Assembly (NCBI GenBank): GCA_032622095.1
Contig: CP136069.1
Coordinates: forward strand, 72,687,319 to 72,751,318
Length of the DNA: 64,000 nt
Direction of reading: 5' to 3'
DNA from: Siphonodentalium dalli
Taxonomy: Eukaryota; Mollusca; Scaphopoda; Gadilida; Siphonodentaliidae
Positions within the stretch are counted from its first letter, which is position 1; each line of letters starts with the position of its first letter. Shown piece after piece: positions 1 through 12,300 of the stretch. Position numbers and translations under genes: made by a program. Under the pieces are notes generated by a model, which had not been told where the DNA came from, did not search any database, and saw nothing but the letters and a program-made list of their open reading frames with translations.

Positions 1-910
1 AGTTTCCAGCATGACACCCTCCCCCAAGATTACTGATGGTCATTTCAGTCCAAAATTATGACCCATTGTAGGAAACTTTGGTAAAAAAATATGTTGGAAA
101 TTGTTTGGGAGGTCAAATTCACATTTATTTTGCACTGAATCGCAATCTAAATTTTGCGCCGAATCGTAATTAAATTGTACTGAAGCATAATCAAATTGCA
201 CTAAATCGCAATTCCATTGCGCTTCAGTGCAATTATTGACGCATTTAATGCGTAACCCCCTCAGAGTAATATCATATTGAAATAACCCAACCGGACAAGG
301 AATATATATAGCACACCATTAACGCCGCCGGTGTATACTGTTGGGCAAATATTAGAAACCTGTGGACCTCTGGGGACTTTATAAATAGATAATTGTTTTT
401 TCCGGTTATTTTGGGACGCGTTAAAGTTGTACTGCGATCCCGAGTCCGGTAAAAGCTGTAGTTGGAATGTCCAAGTTCGTGAAAGTTCTATTGACTATGG
501 CGATGATTTGAGAAGCTTTATTGTTTTAGGATATTGTAGAAAGGCTAATCTGGCCGTGTCAAATTGAGCTATAGCGATGGGATATCTCGCAGGACAACAC
601 ATTTCGGGTTTTCGTGCGGTGTGTATTCGCTGGATGTCTTAAAGTTGCAGTGTGTAACTATTATGACCGCGTTAATTGCGTTCGATGTTTAGGTATGAAC
701 AATGGCTGGACCATGCACACTTTGAAGATTTTATGGCGGGAACCCAATTTTTTATCCGCATTTAGAAGCTTTCTGGGTTTGGTGAATGAAAAACCCACAG
801 TAATAAGCCGTAGTTTTTTGTAATAATTTGAAGGATTAGTTGTTTTAACGGAATTCTGAGGCGGTGCATTCATGTAACCAATATATTTTATATTATCTAT
901 TATATATTTT
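1..910. other. noncoding; short degenerate tandem repeat
   Basis: No gene is visible. Between about 125 and 240 a degenerate unit of about 22 bp built on TGCACTGAATCGCAAT occurs about five times. The rest is unremarkable AT-rich sequence; the short open frames at 614-873 have no recognisable protein features. Confidence 0.5.
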
Positions 911-1560
911 GGGAAATCTGTCTGTCTGTCTGTGTGTGTGTGTGTGGGTGTGTGTGTGTGGGGGTGTGTGTGTTCGCGATGGACTCGAAAACGGCAGAGC
1001 CGATTTCGATGAAACTTGGTATGTGGGGGTACTTTCGGTCGGGAACTGGCATGGGCCTATTAATTTTCCCGTGCGACGTGACATTGACCTTGAAATCGGG
1101 TCATTTCAAGGTCAAACGCCCGAGTATCGCGGGATTTCGATGAAAATTAGTGTCTAGGGATACTTTCGTATGGGGAGTGTCGTAAGCCTGTTCGTTTGCC
1201 CGTGCGACGTGACATTGACCTTGAAATCGGGTCGATTCAAGGTCAAATCGCGAATTTTGATGGGATTTCGACGAAATTTGATACGTAGGGTTGCTTTTGT
1301 CCACTGAGTGTTTTGGACGGGTCAAATCGTGACCCCGACCTGACCTTGACCTTCAAAATGATCAATTCGAGGTCAAATCGTGTAAAACTGGATGAATTTC
1401 GACGGGTACTTTTGTCGGGTACTTTTGTCCGGGCAGTGTTTTGGACGGGTAAAATCGTTACCCCACCTGACCTTGACCTTCAAAATGGACAATTCAAGGT
1501 CAAATCGCGCAATTCGCAGAAAAGCAGAGGGGAAACAGCCCGGACGAAGTCGGGTCCACC
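911..1560 (+). repeat. TCTG/TG microsatellite followed by ~130-bp tandem units
   Basis: A (TCTG)n-(TG)n tract at about 918-970 is followed by four diverged units of about 130 bp, recognisable by ACATTGACCTTGAAATCGGG and 'TCAAGGTCAAA' near 1081, 1210, 1339 and 1470. The units carry a 'GATTTCGATGAAA' motif. A microsatellite followed by tandem units is typical of dispersed invertebrate repeats. Open frames across it are low-complexity artefacts. Confidence 0.7.
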
Positions 1561-2554
1561 TGCTAGTAATTTATATTTATGGCTAATAATATGATCTTGG
1601 TGGCGTTACCATTTCTGACTATGGTTTTCTTGTTTGGTCTGTCTAACAATCCGAATCGATCCACATCATGGCTAACTAGTCATCTGGCAGGGGCGTGAGA
1701 TAGGCTATTCTTACAATGATTTGCGCAATTGTATCACGCTTTTGCGCAATTGTGTGATTTTGACCTCCCATAAAATTTTATGTCCGATATACTGATCATT
1801 TGGAGGGGTGTTCGGGTATAAAATAAGACAACAGACAGTAAAACAGATAATACAAGAGCAGAAGGATTCATATTCGTTGGAGGGAAATGCTCAGATAATA
1901 AGTGCAACGGCCGTTTGTTGAACGTTTTATCTGAACATTTCCTAAATGATAACTACTCGTCTTTGAGTATTTAGTATAGAAAGAGTTCAAACAATATAAT
2001 AATAATAATAATTGATTTTTTTTTTTTTTTTTTGGAACAATCACCACGGGAACAATTTTTTTTTTTTCACTGTTCGATCTTTTGATATCACAATTCAACT
2101 GGGAGATATATAGATTCATCCGAGGGAAGATATGTTCATTTATCAAAACCGCATGGTCTGGTTTTGGTAATACCTTCCGGGTTGGCGATACCACGTACAT
2201 GGGGGTGATGATGACTAACTGCGGCTGGACCAAATGGTCGCACAGTCTCTGTTTTAATGGTATAATTTTCCATCTGCTGTTTGTTCCAATAACCAATAAC
2301 AAGTAGACTGTTTAAGCACACACACCGACAAAATACCAAGCTGCAAAACAGTGTTCAGTCCCCCGCTACGCTATGTCTGACCGCTGCCGGCACGTGTATA
2401 TTATTAATTAAATATAAACATTTTTATTGAAGTGCTTTGTCGTATTGCAGTTACTATTCATTCTGGCTTGAGCTAGACATTTTTCAAATGAATATGAACA
2501 ATTCAGTTTCTCAGAATAATGCAGAATTAATTGTAATGTACAATAGTCTCAAAC
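1561..2554. other. noncoding, no gene seen
   Basis: No coding signal. It holds poly-T runs (2018-2033, 2058-2067), a TAA microsatellite near 2000, and at 1880-1960 an inverted 'CTCAGATAATAAGT / TTATCTGAACATTT' motif also found at 44310-44400 in an RFC1 intron, so probably a dispersed MITE fragment. Confidence 0.5.
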
Positions 2555-3010
2555 AAGAAAACCAATGTCAGAGATGGTAACGCGCTCAAGATCATATATT
2601 ATATACCCATGATTATAGAATATAAAATATATTGGTTTCGCTAGGGACCAACTCAGAACTCCGTTAAAATATCAATAACAACCAGCACCTAACTAACGAA
2701 CCGGCGGCCGACTCGGCCGTCTCCGACCACAACCCTCAGTGGGTTGCAGAACGAAAAATTTCTATAAAAGTTGAAATACAAGACTTACAAATTATCTTTT
2801 TCATTTCTTTTATTTGTAATTGACATAGCTTGTCACAAACCAAAAATCAACATTATTGATATAATAACGTAAAGGACAATAAACGAAATTGAAATTCCCA
2901 ACTACACCTTTTACCGGACTATAAATAAAAACCCCAGCGACAAGGCGAAACAAAAATCTCTACATTAGTATACACGCGGAGCGCGAAATAAATAAATGTG
3001 CTATTTCTTC
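2555..3010 (+). repeat. dispersed repeat A, copy 1
   Basis: Shares blocks with 11795-12150: 'ATGGTAACGCGCTCAAGATCA', 'ACTACACCTTTTACCGGACT' and 'TACACGCGGAGCGCGAAATAA' occur in the same order in both, with different material between. It is an old interspersed repeat of unknown class with no coding capacity seen. Confidence 0.6.
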
Positions 3011-4149
3011 ACATTGGTGTAGGTGCTGGAAGCGGTAAATCCTGCGTTGGGGACTGAACTCTGCATATAGCCAGGGAGCTAATATGGGTATCCTTGCACC
3101 CCCCCCCCCTGGAAATTCACTTCACCCACTCATTTTGTTCCTTATTATGTCTATTATGTCCTTCAACTTTTAAGCCATGTTAACAAGAAAAAAAAGTGGC
3201 CGTGTAGACTCCAGACAAAATGGCGTCCATCATGGCCGCCGTTTTTCAGACCAGACCCCAAGTCAGTTTTATGCAAATTATAGCGGGAAAATCTAGTAAA
3301 ATGTATATAAATGTTTATATTTTCGTGAAGCTAAGAAACTAACAGAACTTTTTAACGTAAGTGAGGCATATCATTACCTATGAATATTCCAACTCATTTG
3401 ATCCAAAATTCTTTCCTTGACTCAAAATGGCTGCCAAAATGGCCGCCAAAATATGGAAAATGGTAAATATTACCCCTGCGTGTCCTGTAATCGCTTACAA
3501 GTTGTGGTTAATGTATTAAATCGGCTATTCTGCCTTATATACATTGAATACTAACATGTCTAATGCACCATGGTTAATTGTTACTATTGTCACCACTGAC
3601 ATCACCAAAAATATTGGATTTTTCTCTCAAAAACTTGACATAATTATCGGCAAAAATTCACTTTTCAGATTTGGACCATTTTTTCAAGTAAATGTAACTA
3701 TCTTTGGATTTAAATGTGTTTATTGTTGGTCTATCTTAAATGTGTCACACAATGGTGTTTATAGACCAAATTGCTCAAGATGGTTCCAAAATGGCAACCA
3801 AATTTGTAAAAAGTATTTTGTTTTACATATATCCCGAACAATATTCTCTGCGTTATCCGAAAAGGTGGCAAATTGTGACTCACTTGGTTATTATACGTGT
3901 TAGTTAATTAACTGACAACTACATGTTCTATTCTGGTTGTTCCAGTTTCGTATGGGGCATGGTAAATTCATTTTAAAGTGTGGAATTTTGCCGAGAACCT
4001 CTTTTGTGATTCTGGCCATTTAATTGAAAGGAAATGGGCAGAACTTTGAGACGGAATTGAGATGAATCATAATCTCTGGCTATTCTGGTCCATTATGATA
4101 AAAAAATATATCAACTGGATACAGGGTAGATGCCAAGATGGTAGCCACA

Positions 4150-5060
4150 GGTAGTTACTCTATAATCGTAGGTGATGTGAATAGGTATACCACTATACCG
4201 GGAGTTGTTGTATGTCATGAATGATGTGAATAGGTATACAATGAGTGACTATATAATATATATATGGTTGTGCGAGGATTGTCAATGGTAAGATGTATAG
4301 GTATACAGGGATATGTCATGGTCAGGTGTGAGGTGAATCGGTATGCATGGAGTGACTGTATGACGTATGGTTGTGTGTATCCAGTACGGGTGTTCACGGT
4401 GTGGCTGTATGGGCATTGATGTGGTGTATGGATGGATATAGCTACATGGTCATCTATGTGTTGATTATGTATGTATGGAGTGACTGTAGGGTCATGGGTG
4501 GAATGTACATGTGTTGTCTGTATGATCATGGATGTGGTGTGTGATAAATAGGGAGTGATTATTTGGTTACGGGTAATGTGTATAGGTATACATGGAATGA
4601 CTGTATGGTCATGATTGAAGTGTATATGCATACCTGGAGTAAGCTGGGTGGACATTGTCGAGCGTGTGGGTATAAGGGAGTGTCCTTGTGGTAACGGGTG
4701 GGATGTATATTTATATATCTCGTAGATGTATTATCATTGGTGGGTGTACAGGGATTAGCTGTATTATCATGGATGGCGTGTATGATTATACAGTGAGTTG
4801 CTGAATTGTTATGTGTGATGTGTATGGAAGATGTGAGTGGTCGTGTGTGCGGGTTTTTGTATATCTGGAGGGGCTGAATGGCCATTGATGAGGTGTATAT
4901 TTATACCTGGAGTGACTCTATGGTCTAGGGTGGGCTGCATATGCATACATCGAGTGGGCTGCATGTGTATATATCGAGTGGTTATATGACTATGCGTGTC
5001 GAATATGTGTACAGGTAGTGACTGTATGAGTGTGTAAACCCAACTCTGTGAAGACATTCA
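4150..5060 (+). repeat. subterminal minisatellite, left arm of foldback element
   Basis: Degenerate units of about 41-43 bp built on 'ATGGAGTGACTGTATGGTCATGG' and 'GTATAGGTATACA'. It resumes at 5330-5600 after a unique 270-bp stretch. Long - strand frames here are repeat artefacts. Confidence 0.75.
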
Positions 5061-5330
5061 TATAGTAAAACAATGTCCTCACAATGTTAACAATTTTTTC
5101 CCTTAAGCCGACGGAAATTTGTATTTTTTGAATTTTTTTATATTTTTTCGTCCGCACTAGGCGGAAATGATACTACGCATGCGTTACAAAGATTGCCGTT
5201 ATTTCGTTAAAGGTACCCTCCGAGTTTGGATATATTTACGAAATAACGGGAGTCATCACAACTACGGTATTGTTTGAATTTCTAAAGAAATGTACCCACA
5301 ACGTATGTAATACAAACAAGCGTGGTCAAT
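5061..5330. other. unique insert in the left minisatellite
   Basis: About 270 bp with no counterpart in the right arm interrupt the minisatellite. It contains the inverted pair 'GCCGTTATTTCGTTAAAGGTA' / 'TTTACGAAATAACGG' (about 5202-5255). It is either a later insertion or material lost from the right arm. Confidence 0.45.
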
Positions 5331-5592
5331 GATGAGATGAGTAGGTATACAAGGAGTGACTGTATGATCATAAATGTAATGAATATGTATACATGGAGTG
5401 ACTAAATGGTCATGTTTAGGAGTATACCCGGTGTGCCTGCATTGTGACTCATGGTTGTATGGTTATCCGTGGTATGTACGGGTATAACCAAGTATGGCTG
5501 TACGTCATGTGTCATGTGTACGTGTATACAGTGTGTGACTATATTGCCATTAATGTGGTGTTTATGAATATATGGAGTGACTGTGTGATAAT

Positions 5593-5722
5593 GGGTGGCT
5601 ATCGCTTTCCACGTTTAATGTTTCCCCATTGTATATAAACACCATCAAGATGGAGAACTCTCTGACATGACCTCTCTATTGATTAACATATCCTTGAGTT
5701 AGTGTGGAAAGCGATAGCCACC
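5593..5722. repeat. central 20-bp perfect inverted repeat of foldback element
   Basis: GGGTGGCTATCGCTTTCCAC at 5593-5612 is perfectly complementary to 5703-5722. The 90-bp spacer between is the likely loop. It marks the symmetry centre of the 3069-8121 element. Confidence 0.85.
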
Positions 5723-6795
5723 CAAGGTACACATGTACAACCCACCCATTACCTCAGTCAGTCCATATGTACATAAACACCACACAAATGACAATATAGT
5801 CACCCACTTTATACACGTACATCTGACCATACATCCATACTTGGTTATACCCTTACATACTACAAATGGCGATACAGCCACGAGTCAACATGCATGAACA
5901 CCAGATATACTCCTACACCTGACACAATGTTATGACCATATAGTCACTCTATATATGCAAATTCACCACATTCACGATCATACAGTCACTCATGGTATAC
6001 CTATTCGCCTCAACATGGACCATACAGCCACTACGTGTATACATATTCGCCATACCATGACCATATAGTCAATCCATGTATACATATACACCTCACCAAT
6101 GGTGAGCCCTTCCAGATATACCAATACCGCATACATGACCACTCATAAGTTCACACTTGCCAATTCAGCAACTCGCTGTATACTCATACAGGCCATCCAT
6201 GATCGCACAGCTACTCCCTATACACCACTAATGATAATACATCCAAAGCATATATAAATGTACGTCCCACCCGTTACCAAAAGGGCACTCCCAATATACC
6301 CACACGCTCGTCAATGACCATCCAGATTACTCCACGTATGCTTATACACTTCAATCATGACCGTACAGTCATCTCATGTACACCTATACACATTACCAAT
6401 AACCATAACATCACTCCATATGTATCTACGCACTCCACACATGATCATACAGACACATATACATCCCACCCACGACCTTACAGTCACTCCATATATACAT
6501 AAACAACACACGGATGGCCATGTAGCTACTCTCGTTATATCCATACACCACATCAATGCCCATACGGCCACATCGGCCACACACAACCATACACCGTACA
6601 GTCGCTAGATGTATACCGATTCACATCACACATGACCATACAGCCACTCCTTATATTCCTATACATCTCACCATGGACACCCCACTCATAACCATATAGT
6701 AACTCCTTGTAACCTATTCACATCATTCATGACCATACAATAACTCGCTGTATACTTATTCACTTCACCTATGATCATACAGTAACTCCCTGGCT
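5723..6795 (-). repeat. subterminal minisatellite, right arm of foldback element
   Basis: Units of about 42 bp built on 'CATGACCATACAGTCACTCC' and 'TATACCTATACAC', the reverse complement of the left-arm array. Degenerate and non-coding. Confidence 0.75.
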
Positions 6796-8121
6796 GTCAT
6801 CTTGGCATCGACCCTGCATCCAGTTAATCAATGTTTATCAGAATGGACCAGAATAGCCACATATCAGGTTCATCTCAAAGTTCTGCCCATTTTCTTTCAA
6901 TAATATGGCCAGAATCACAAAAGAGATTCTCCGCAAAATTCCATACTGCAGCTTTAAAATGAATTGGCACAAACAGAATAGAACGTATATGTCAGTTAAT
7001 TAACTAACACGTATAATAACCAAGTAAGTCAAATTTGCTACCTTTTCGGATAACGCAGAGGATAATGTTCGGGATATATGTAAAAAATTAACTTTTTACA
7101 AATTTGGTTGCCATTTTGGAAGCCATGTTGAGCAATTTGGTCTATAAACACCGTAGTGTGACACATTTAAGATAGACCAAAACAATATACACCTTTTATA
7201 CCAAAGATAGTTACATTTTACTTGAAAAAATTGTCCAAACCTGAAAAGTGAATTTTTGCCGATATTTATGTCAAGTTTGTGAGAAAAAAATCCAACATTT
7301 TTGGTGATGTCAGTGGTCACAATAGTAACAATGATCCATGGTGCATCAGACATGTTTGTATTCAATGTATAGAATGCAGAATAGCCAATTTTATACATCA
7401 ACCACAACTTGTAAGCGATTGCAGGACACGCAGGGGCAATATTTACCATTTTCCACTTTGGCAGCTATTTTGAGCCAAAGTAAGAATTTTGGCTCCAGTG
7501 AGTTCGAATATTCATATGTAATGATATGCCTCACTTACATTACAAAGTTCTGTTCCTATCTTGTTGAAATATGACTAGAATCCCAATTGTGATTTTTTGT
7601 GATTTTATACCGCATTCTGTAAAAATCGAAATTTTGAGGGATCGGAAGGGGCTAGGACGCCAATAATTGCATATTTATTTGCTCCAATGATCAGGTAATA
7701 TTCAAAACACAAAAATAAAGTCATATTACACAACCAGTTCCAAACAGCATGAACTGATCTAGAAGATATCTGTGAAAAAAACGTCATATTTTCAACTTCC
7801 GGCGGCCATTTTGGCGGCCATCTAGGAATGTGAGTTTCAATTTTGCCCCTAAAAAGTGTCATTATGTCTTAGCTTCACGAAAATATATACATTTGTATAT
7901 ATTTTACAATATTTCCCCGCTATAATTTGCATAAAACTGACTTAGGGTCTGGTCTGAACAAACGGCGGCCATGATGGACGCCATCTTGTCTGGAGTCTAC
8001 ACGGCCACTTTTTTTTCTTGTTAACATTGCTTAAAAGTTGAAGGACATAATAAGGAACAAAATTAGCGGGGTGAAGTTAAGTCACAGGGGGTGCAAGGGT
8101 ACCCATATTAGCTCCCGGGCT

Positions 8122-9080
8122 GTAGAGCTTGGCAAAATAAATGTATTCTCCGCAATGGCAGAAACGGGAATCCAGAAATCAAAAAAGTTAATAATTGGTT
8201 TTAATAATGTGGAACGAGTTATATGTTCAATTAGTCAGCGTTTGTATTATATGAGTATATACATGTATATATTTATATATAGTTCCCAGAAATTCCTTAC
8301 CGATCTACCCAAGGATGAACGTTTCGTCATACAGTAATATATGAAATCTGTATATCTTTCAATATTTATGCCATTTAAAGTACTGGAATTAAATGAGCTG
8401 ACATTGGCATCGCATGGACAATTGAAGGTCAAAAACAACACTGAAAGCCTGTGAGAACAGGTGGAATTGATTTTTTGCAGTGCAATTGTTTTCCTCACCA
8501 GAAGCCACCCCATGATATCGTGTTTATAAAAGAACAAATATTAAAAATGGGAGCCCCATCCGAGATGAGTAGTTGGGATAGCTCATTAGTCTAACAGGTT
8601 GCTGACTGATATCTATCGAAAATATAGCAGAACAAAATTAATGGTGAAATTGCAATAAGTGACCATTTTGCCGCCATTTTCGAGCCAATTATGACGTATA
8701 TACATTGCATGGTTGCATTGTATTGATATCTATCTCGGACATCATTCACTTGCGGTGTTCCATTTTCTCAAGACCGAAAGAAGTTTAGTTTGTTTGAATG
8801 AATGGACATATAGAATGCATCACATGCATAATGAACTTTGCAGGCTTGTTGATGACATGTGGGCCTAAAAAATCTTAAACAAAAATAGTTATCTATTCAC
8901 AATTTGAATACATCGAGTGAAGCTAAATTCTTAGTCCTCTTAATGAACCACCCTACCGTGCATCGTATTAAACTATCAGTATCATACAACTATCTTAACT
9001 CATTTAAACCAATTAATACGAGATATGAATGGATACAAATATACAAACAGTTGATGACCGCCCGATGAGGATTTAGCAAA
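8122..9080. other. noncoding upstream of first exon 1a
   Basis: No gene or clear repeat seen. If exon 1a has its own promoter it should lie here. I see no convincing TATA box and have no evidence for a start site. Confidence 0.4.
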
Positions 9081-9360
9081 ATGACGATTAGAGGAAACGC
9101 TGCGGTGTCATTTTATCTCTGCGGAATCATAGCTGCAATTCTGTCATTTTCGCTTCCGTATTGGAGTTCCATAGAGCTTATTTTGGATAATACCTTCGAG
9201 AATCGGTCGGCCTTGGAGTTTGATGTCGGGTTGTGGCACGTGTGCGTCGCGAGGGTTATAGAGGGAGAAGAGAGCACAGCGAGTGAAAACTGTAAACTAT
9301 GGTTGAACATCGATCACTACAAAGAATCATGGGAGTATTCCTCAGATCGACAACTTACTA
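9081..9360 (+). CDS. alternative first exon 1a of four-TM protein
   Basis: Starts at ATG 9081 and codes 93 codons plus one base before the donor GTAAGT at 9361. The N-terminus is very short, so TM1 begins almost at once (SFYLCGIIAAILSFSLPYWS). The loop has FENRS (a possible N-glycosylation site), GLWHVC and a second cysteine in ENC, the claudin-like loop-1 pattern. It is the most divergent of the three first exons and lacks the basic cytoplasmic N-terminus of 1b and 1c. Its phase-1 end fits exon 2. The open frame continues past the donor into (CAA)n, which is intronic. Its 3' end is duplicated at 9908-9983. Confidence 0.75.
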
Positions 9361-12300
9361 GTAAGTATACACAGTCTGTTAAAGGTACTCAATCCGATCA
9401 GACGTTCCCATATCATCAAGATACAACAACAACAACAACAACAAGTACAACAACAACAACAACAACATTTCTTCAAAATACGCTTTAGTTGTCAGAATCG
9501 ATTTATCGTAACGAAAAAATGCTAACCACTGACAACTATATATGGTATCAAATTTCCCAAAACTTGTTATTTATCAACATTTTGTTCAACAAAATATGGC
9601 CGTATTATCACTAAAGTAATTTTGACCGTATTACCACTTGATTTTAAAGTTATCCATCTTCATCCGCAATTTTGTCCGAGACCCTCCGTTTGACCACGTG
9701 TTTCTGGGCCACATATTATTACACATCTCGAGAAATAACAACCTTCAAAAATCGATATCTGATCACTCTGAGCTTTGATGGGTGGGTTTCTCGTCTCGAA
9801 TCAAATACTTTTTACACCCGAAGCCAAAGAAATAGTAATATAGGGGTGTTTAATCGGATTGAGTACCTTTAAAGGTACTCAGTCCGATCAGATGGTCCCC
9901 ATACCATAAGAACTGTAAACTATGGTTGAACATCGATCACAACAAAGAATCTTGGGAGTATTCCTCAGATCGACAACTTACTAGTAAGTATACACAGTCT
10001 GTTAAAGGTACTCAATCCGATCAGAGGGTCCCCATATAATCACGATACAACAACAACATTTCTTCAAAATACGCTTCTTCATTTATCAGAATCGAATTAT
10101 TGCAACAAAATAATGCTAATCACTGTCAACCATGGTATCAAATTTCCCAAAACTTGTTATTTATCAACATTTTGTTCAACAAAATATGGCCGTATTATCA
10201 CTAAAGTATCACGTAATTTGACCGTATTACCACTTGATTTTAGAGTTATCCATCTTCATCCGCAATTTGTCCGAGACCCTCCGTTTGACCACGTGTTTCT
10301 GGGCCAAATATTATTACACATCTCGGGAAATAACAACCTTCAAAATCGATATCTGATCACTCTGAGCTTTGATGGGTGGCTTTCTCGTCTCGAATCATAT
10401 ATTTTTTACCCCCGAAGCCAAAGAAATAGTAATTTAGGAGCGTCTGATCGGATTGAGTACCTTTAAACTAATGTTTAATTGCCCGCAGTGTTTTATAGCC
10501 AGCACGAAATTTCCAACTGTTGAAATTTTGAGCAAGTTTGAAAAGCAATCTGATTGCACGGTTTCGGAAACACGTTCAGATCAGCCCATCGCAAACAACA
10601 TAATAATGACTATCAATATTGCATTATTTCGCTGCAATATATATTGGACATTTGTCGACTACATGCGATGAACATCAGGCCATTTTCGCTTATATGGACG
10701 TGGCTGAATGGCCTTTCAACTGGTATAGTCCCCCTCAACGAAGTCGATCTATCCACGTCCCTGTGCATTTTGTGACTCAACAAAAACAACATGTCCACAG
10801 TTTATTACACCGGATAAGTTGATAATACAATGTTTTGGGGCTTCCTCTTTCAAATGTTATATAATATAGCATATATTTTATATATATGATCTGGGGTTCG
10901 AAAATTAAGTGGGCCTTTAAGTTGGTAGTCAAGCTAGAAATTCAGTTGATACCGACGACAGCTAGTGGGCAGTATTTAACAGGTTTGAAGGGAGCAGTGA
11001 TACATTTCTTGATTGAGACGATGGGTATAGCATAATAAGCGAGATCACCGAGTCGCGGCCGTATTGAATTCATCCAGCTCTGTTCCGTTGTTTCAGAGAT
11101 TCATCCAGCCACGGTTACCTGGTTTTAGTTCTACAGGTCAAAGTTCTGGAGTAGCATTTCCATATATGGAATGCTATACTCCAGAACTTTGACCTGTAGC
11201 ACTAAAACCATGGAACCGGGCCTGGTGGATCCAATATGACCGCGAGTTAGTGACAGGGCGTGTATATATATATACTTATATCACGCTCTGGGTATCCAAC
11301 GCGCATAATACCTCCGCCTAACGGTGTCGGTGTCATCAGCTTGTGCGCTCGTTTTTTCCAACTCATCAATACTCTGTGACTGAAGAAATTCTTACACTTT
11401 GTTCAAATTTTCAGCAGATGAACATTTCATGACTCACACAACATCAATTGGAAATGCCACGTCACATTTAGGATGAATTATTTTCGGATAGTTGGATTCT
11501 GCAACCAGTATACTTAGAGTGACCCTTGTTGTGTTTAGTTCAAATGTCGCCTATCAGTTGAATAATTTCTAACCTTCGGGGGATTGGAGAGCTTGAGGTA
11601 CTGGCCAGTTGGAAAATTCCAACTCAAGGTGGGGTTGAAGGTGCAAATCTAATTTTTCGAACTGACTTCTAGCCTCGCCCCTGGATTAAGTTGGTCTATA
11701 CAGTTTTAAAATCTATTTCACGCGCTGCGACAGTCGAATTGAAATCCGACGGTATACTACTTTCGCTGAACTACGAAATACATATGTAACAAGAAAACCT
11801 ATGTCAGAAATGGTAACGCGCTCAAGATCATTTATTATATATATACCCATGATAGTAATTACAGAATATATATATATTGGTTTCACGAATGACCAACTCA
11901 TAATTCCGTTAAAACAACTAATCCTATACAAATTATTACAACAACTATATACGGCTTGTCACTGAATGTTTCTCATGCATCTCACCAGACAACTACACCT
12001 TTTACCGGACTCGGCCTCCGGGTCGCAGTTCGACTTTTAATCCGTCATAAAAATTCCCATTTCTATAAATAAAACGCCCATGGCCCATGTATACCAAGAA
12101 TCAGCGAAACATTATACACGCGGAGCGCGAAATAATCAACACTGAAGTCTGACTCCAAAATTTGCTTCTTGAGAAACTTGTTCAATAGTAGATATTTGTC
12201 TATGATATATAAAAAATGGCACTTTTCTCCGGTCTGGTGAGGATTAACGAGTGCTATATACCGGTATGTTGTAAAAAACATTGTGGCAGTTTTAACCGAT

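Larger units (their letters stand above)
3069..8121. mobile_element. 5-kb inverted-repeat (foldback-type) element
   Basis: The two ends are inverted copies: AGCCAGGGAGCTAATATGGG at 3069 faces its complement ending at 8121 (one mismatch over the first 20 bases). The similarity continues inward through 'AAGTGGCCGTGTAGACTCCAGA', 'AAATGGCGTCCATCATGG' and 'CAGTTTTATGCAAATTATAGCGGG' for more than 1 kb per arm. The right arm has about 300 bp extra (about 7565-7870). Inside each arm lies a related minisatellite in opposite orientation, and the centre is a perfect 20-bp inverted repeat. Paired frames near 3544-3903 (+) and 7096-7449 (-) are the same arm sequence read on both strands, not genes. The architecture resembles foldback/Galileo-type elements (family knowledge). 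No transposase is seen and no clear target duplication was found. Confidence 0.8.

Noticed and set aside
4215-6608. Several frames of 60-146 residues rich in H, T and I
   Set aside because: They read through the ~42-bp minisatellites.
3544-7449. Paired open frames of ~120 residues on opposite strands
   Set aside because: They are the two inverted arms of the foldback element; one arm has frame breaks relative to the other and no domain is recognisable.
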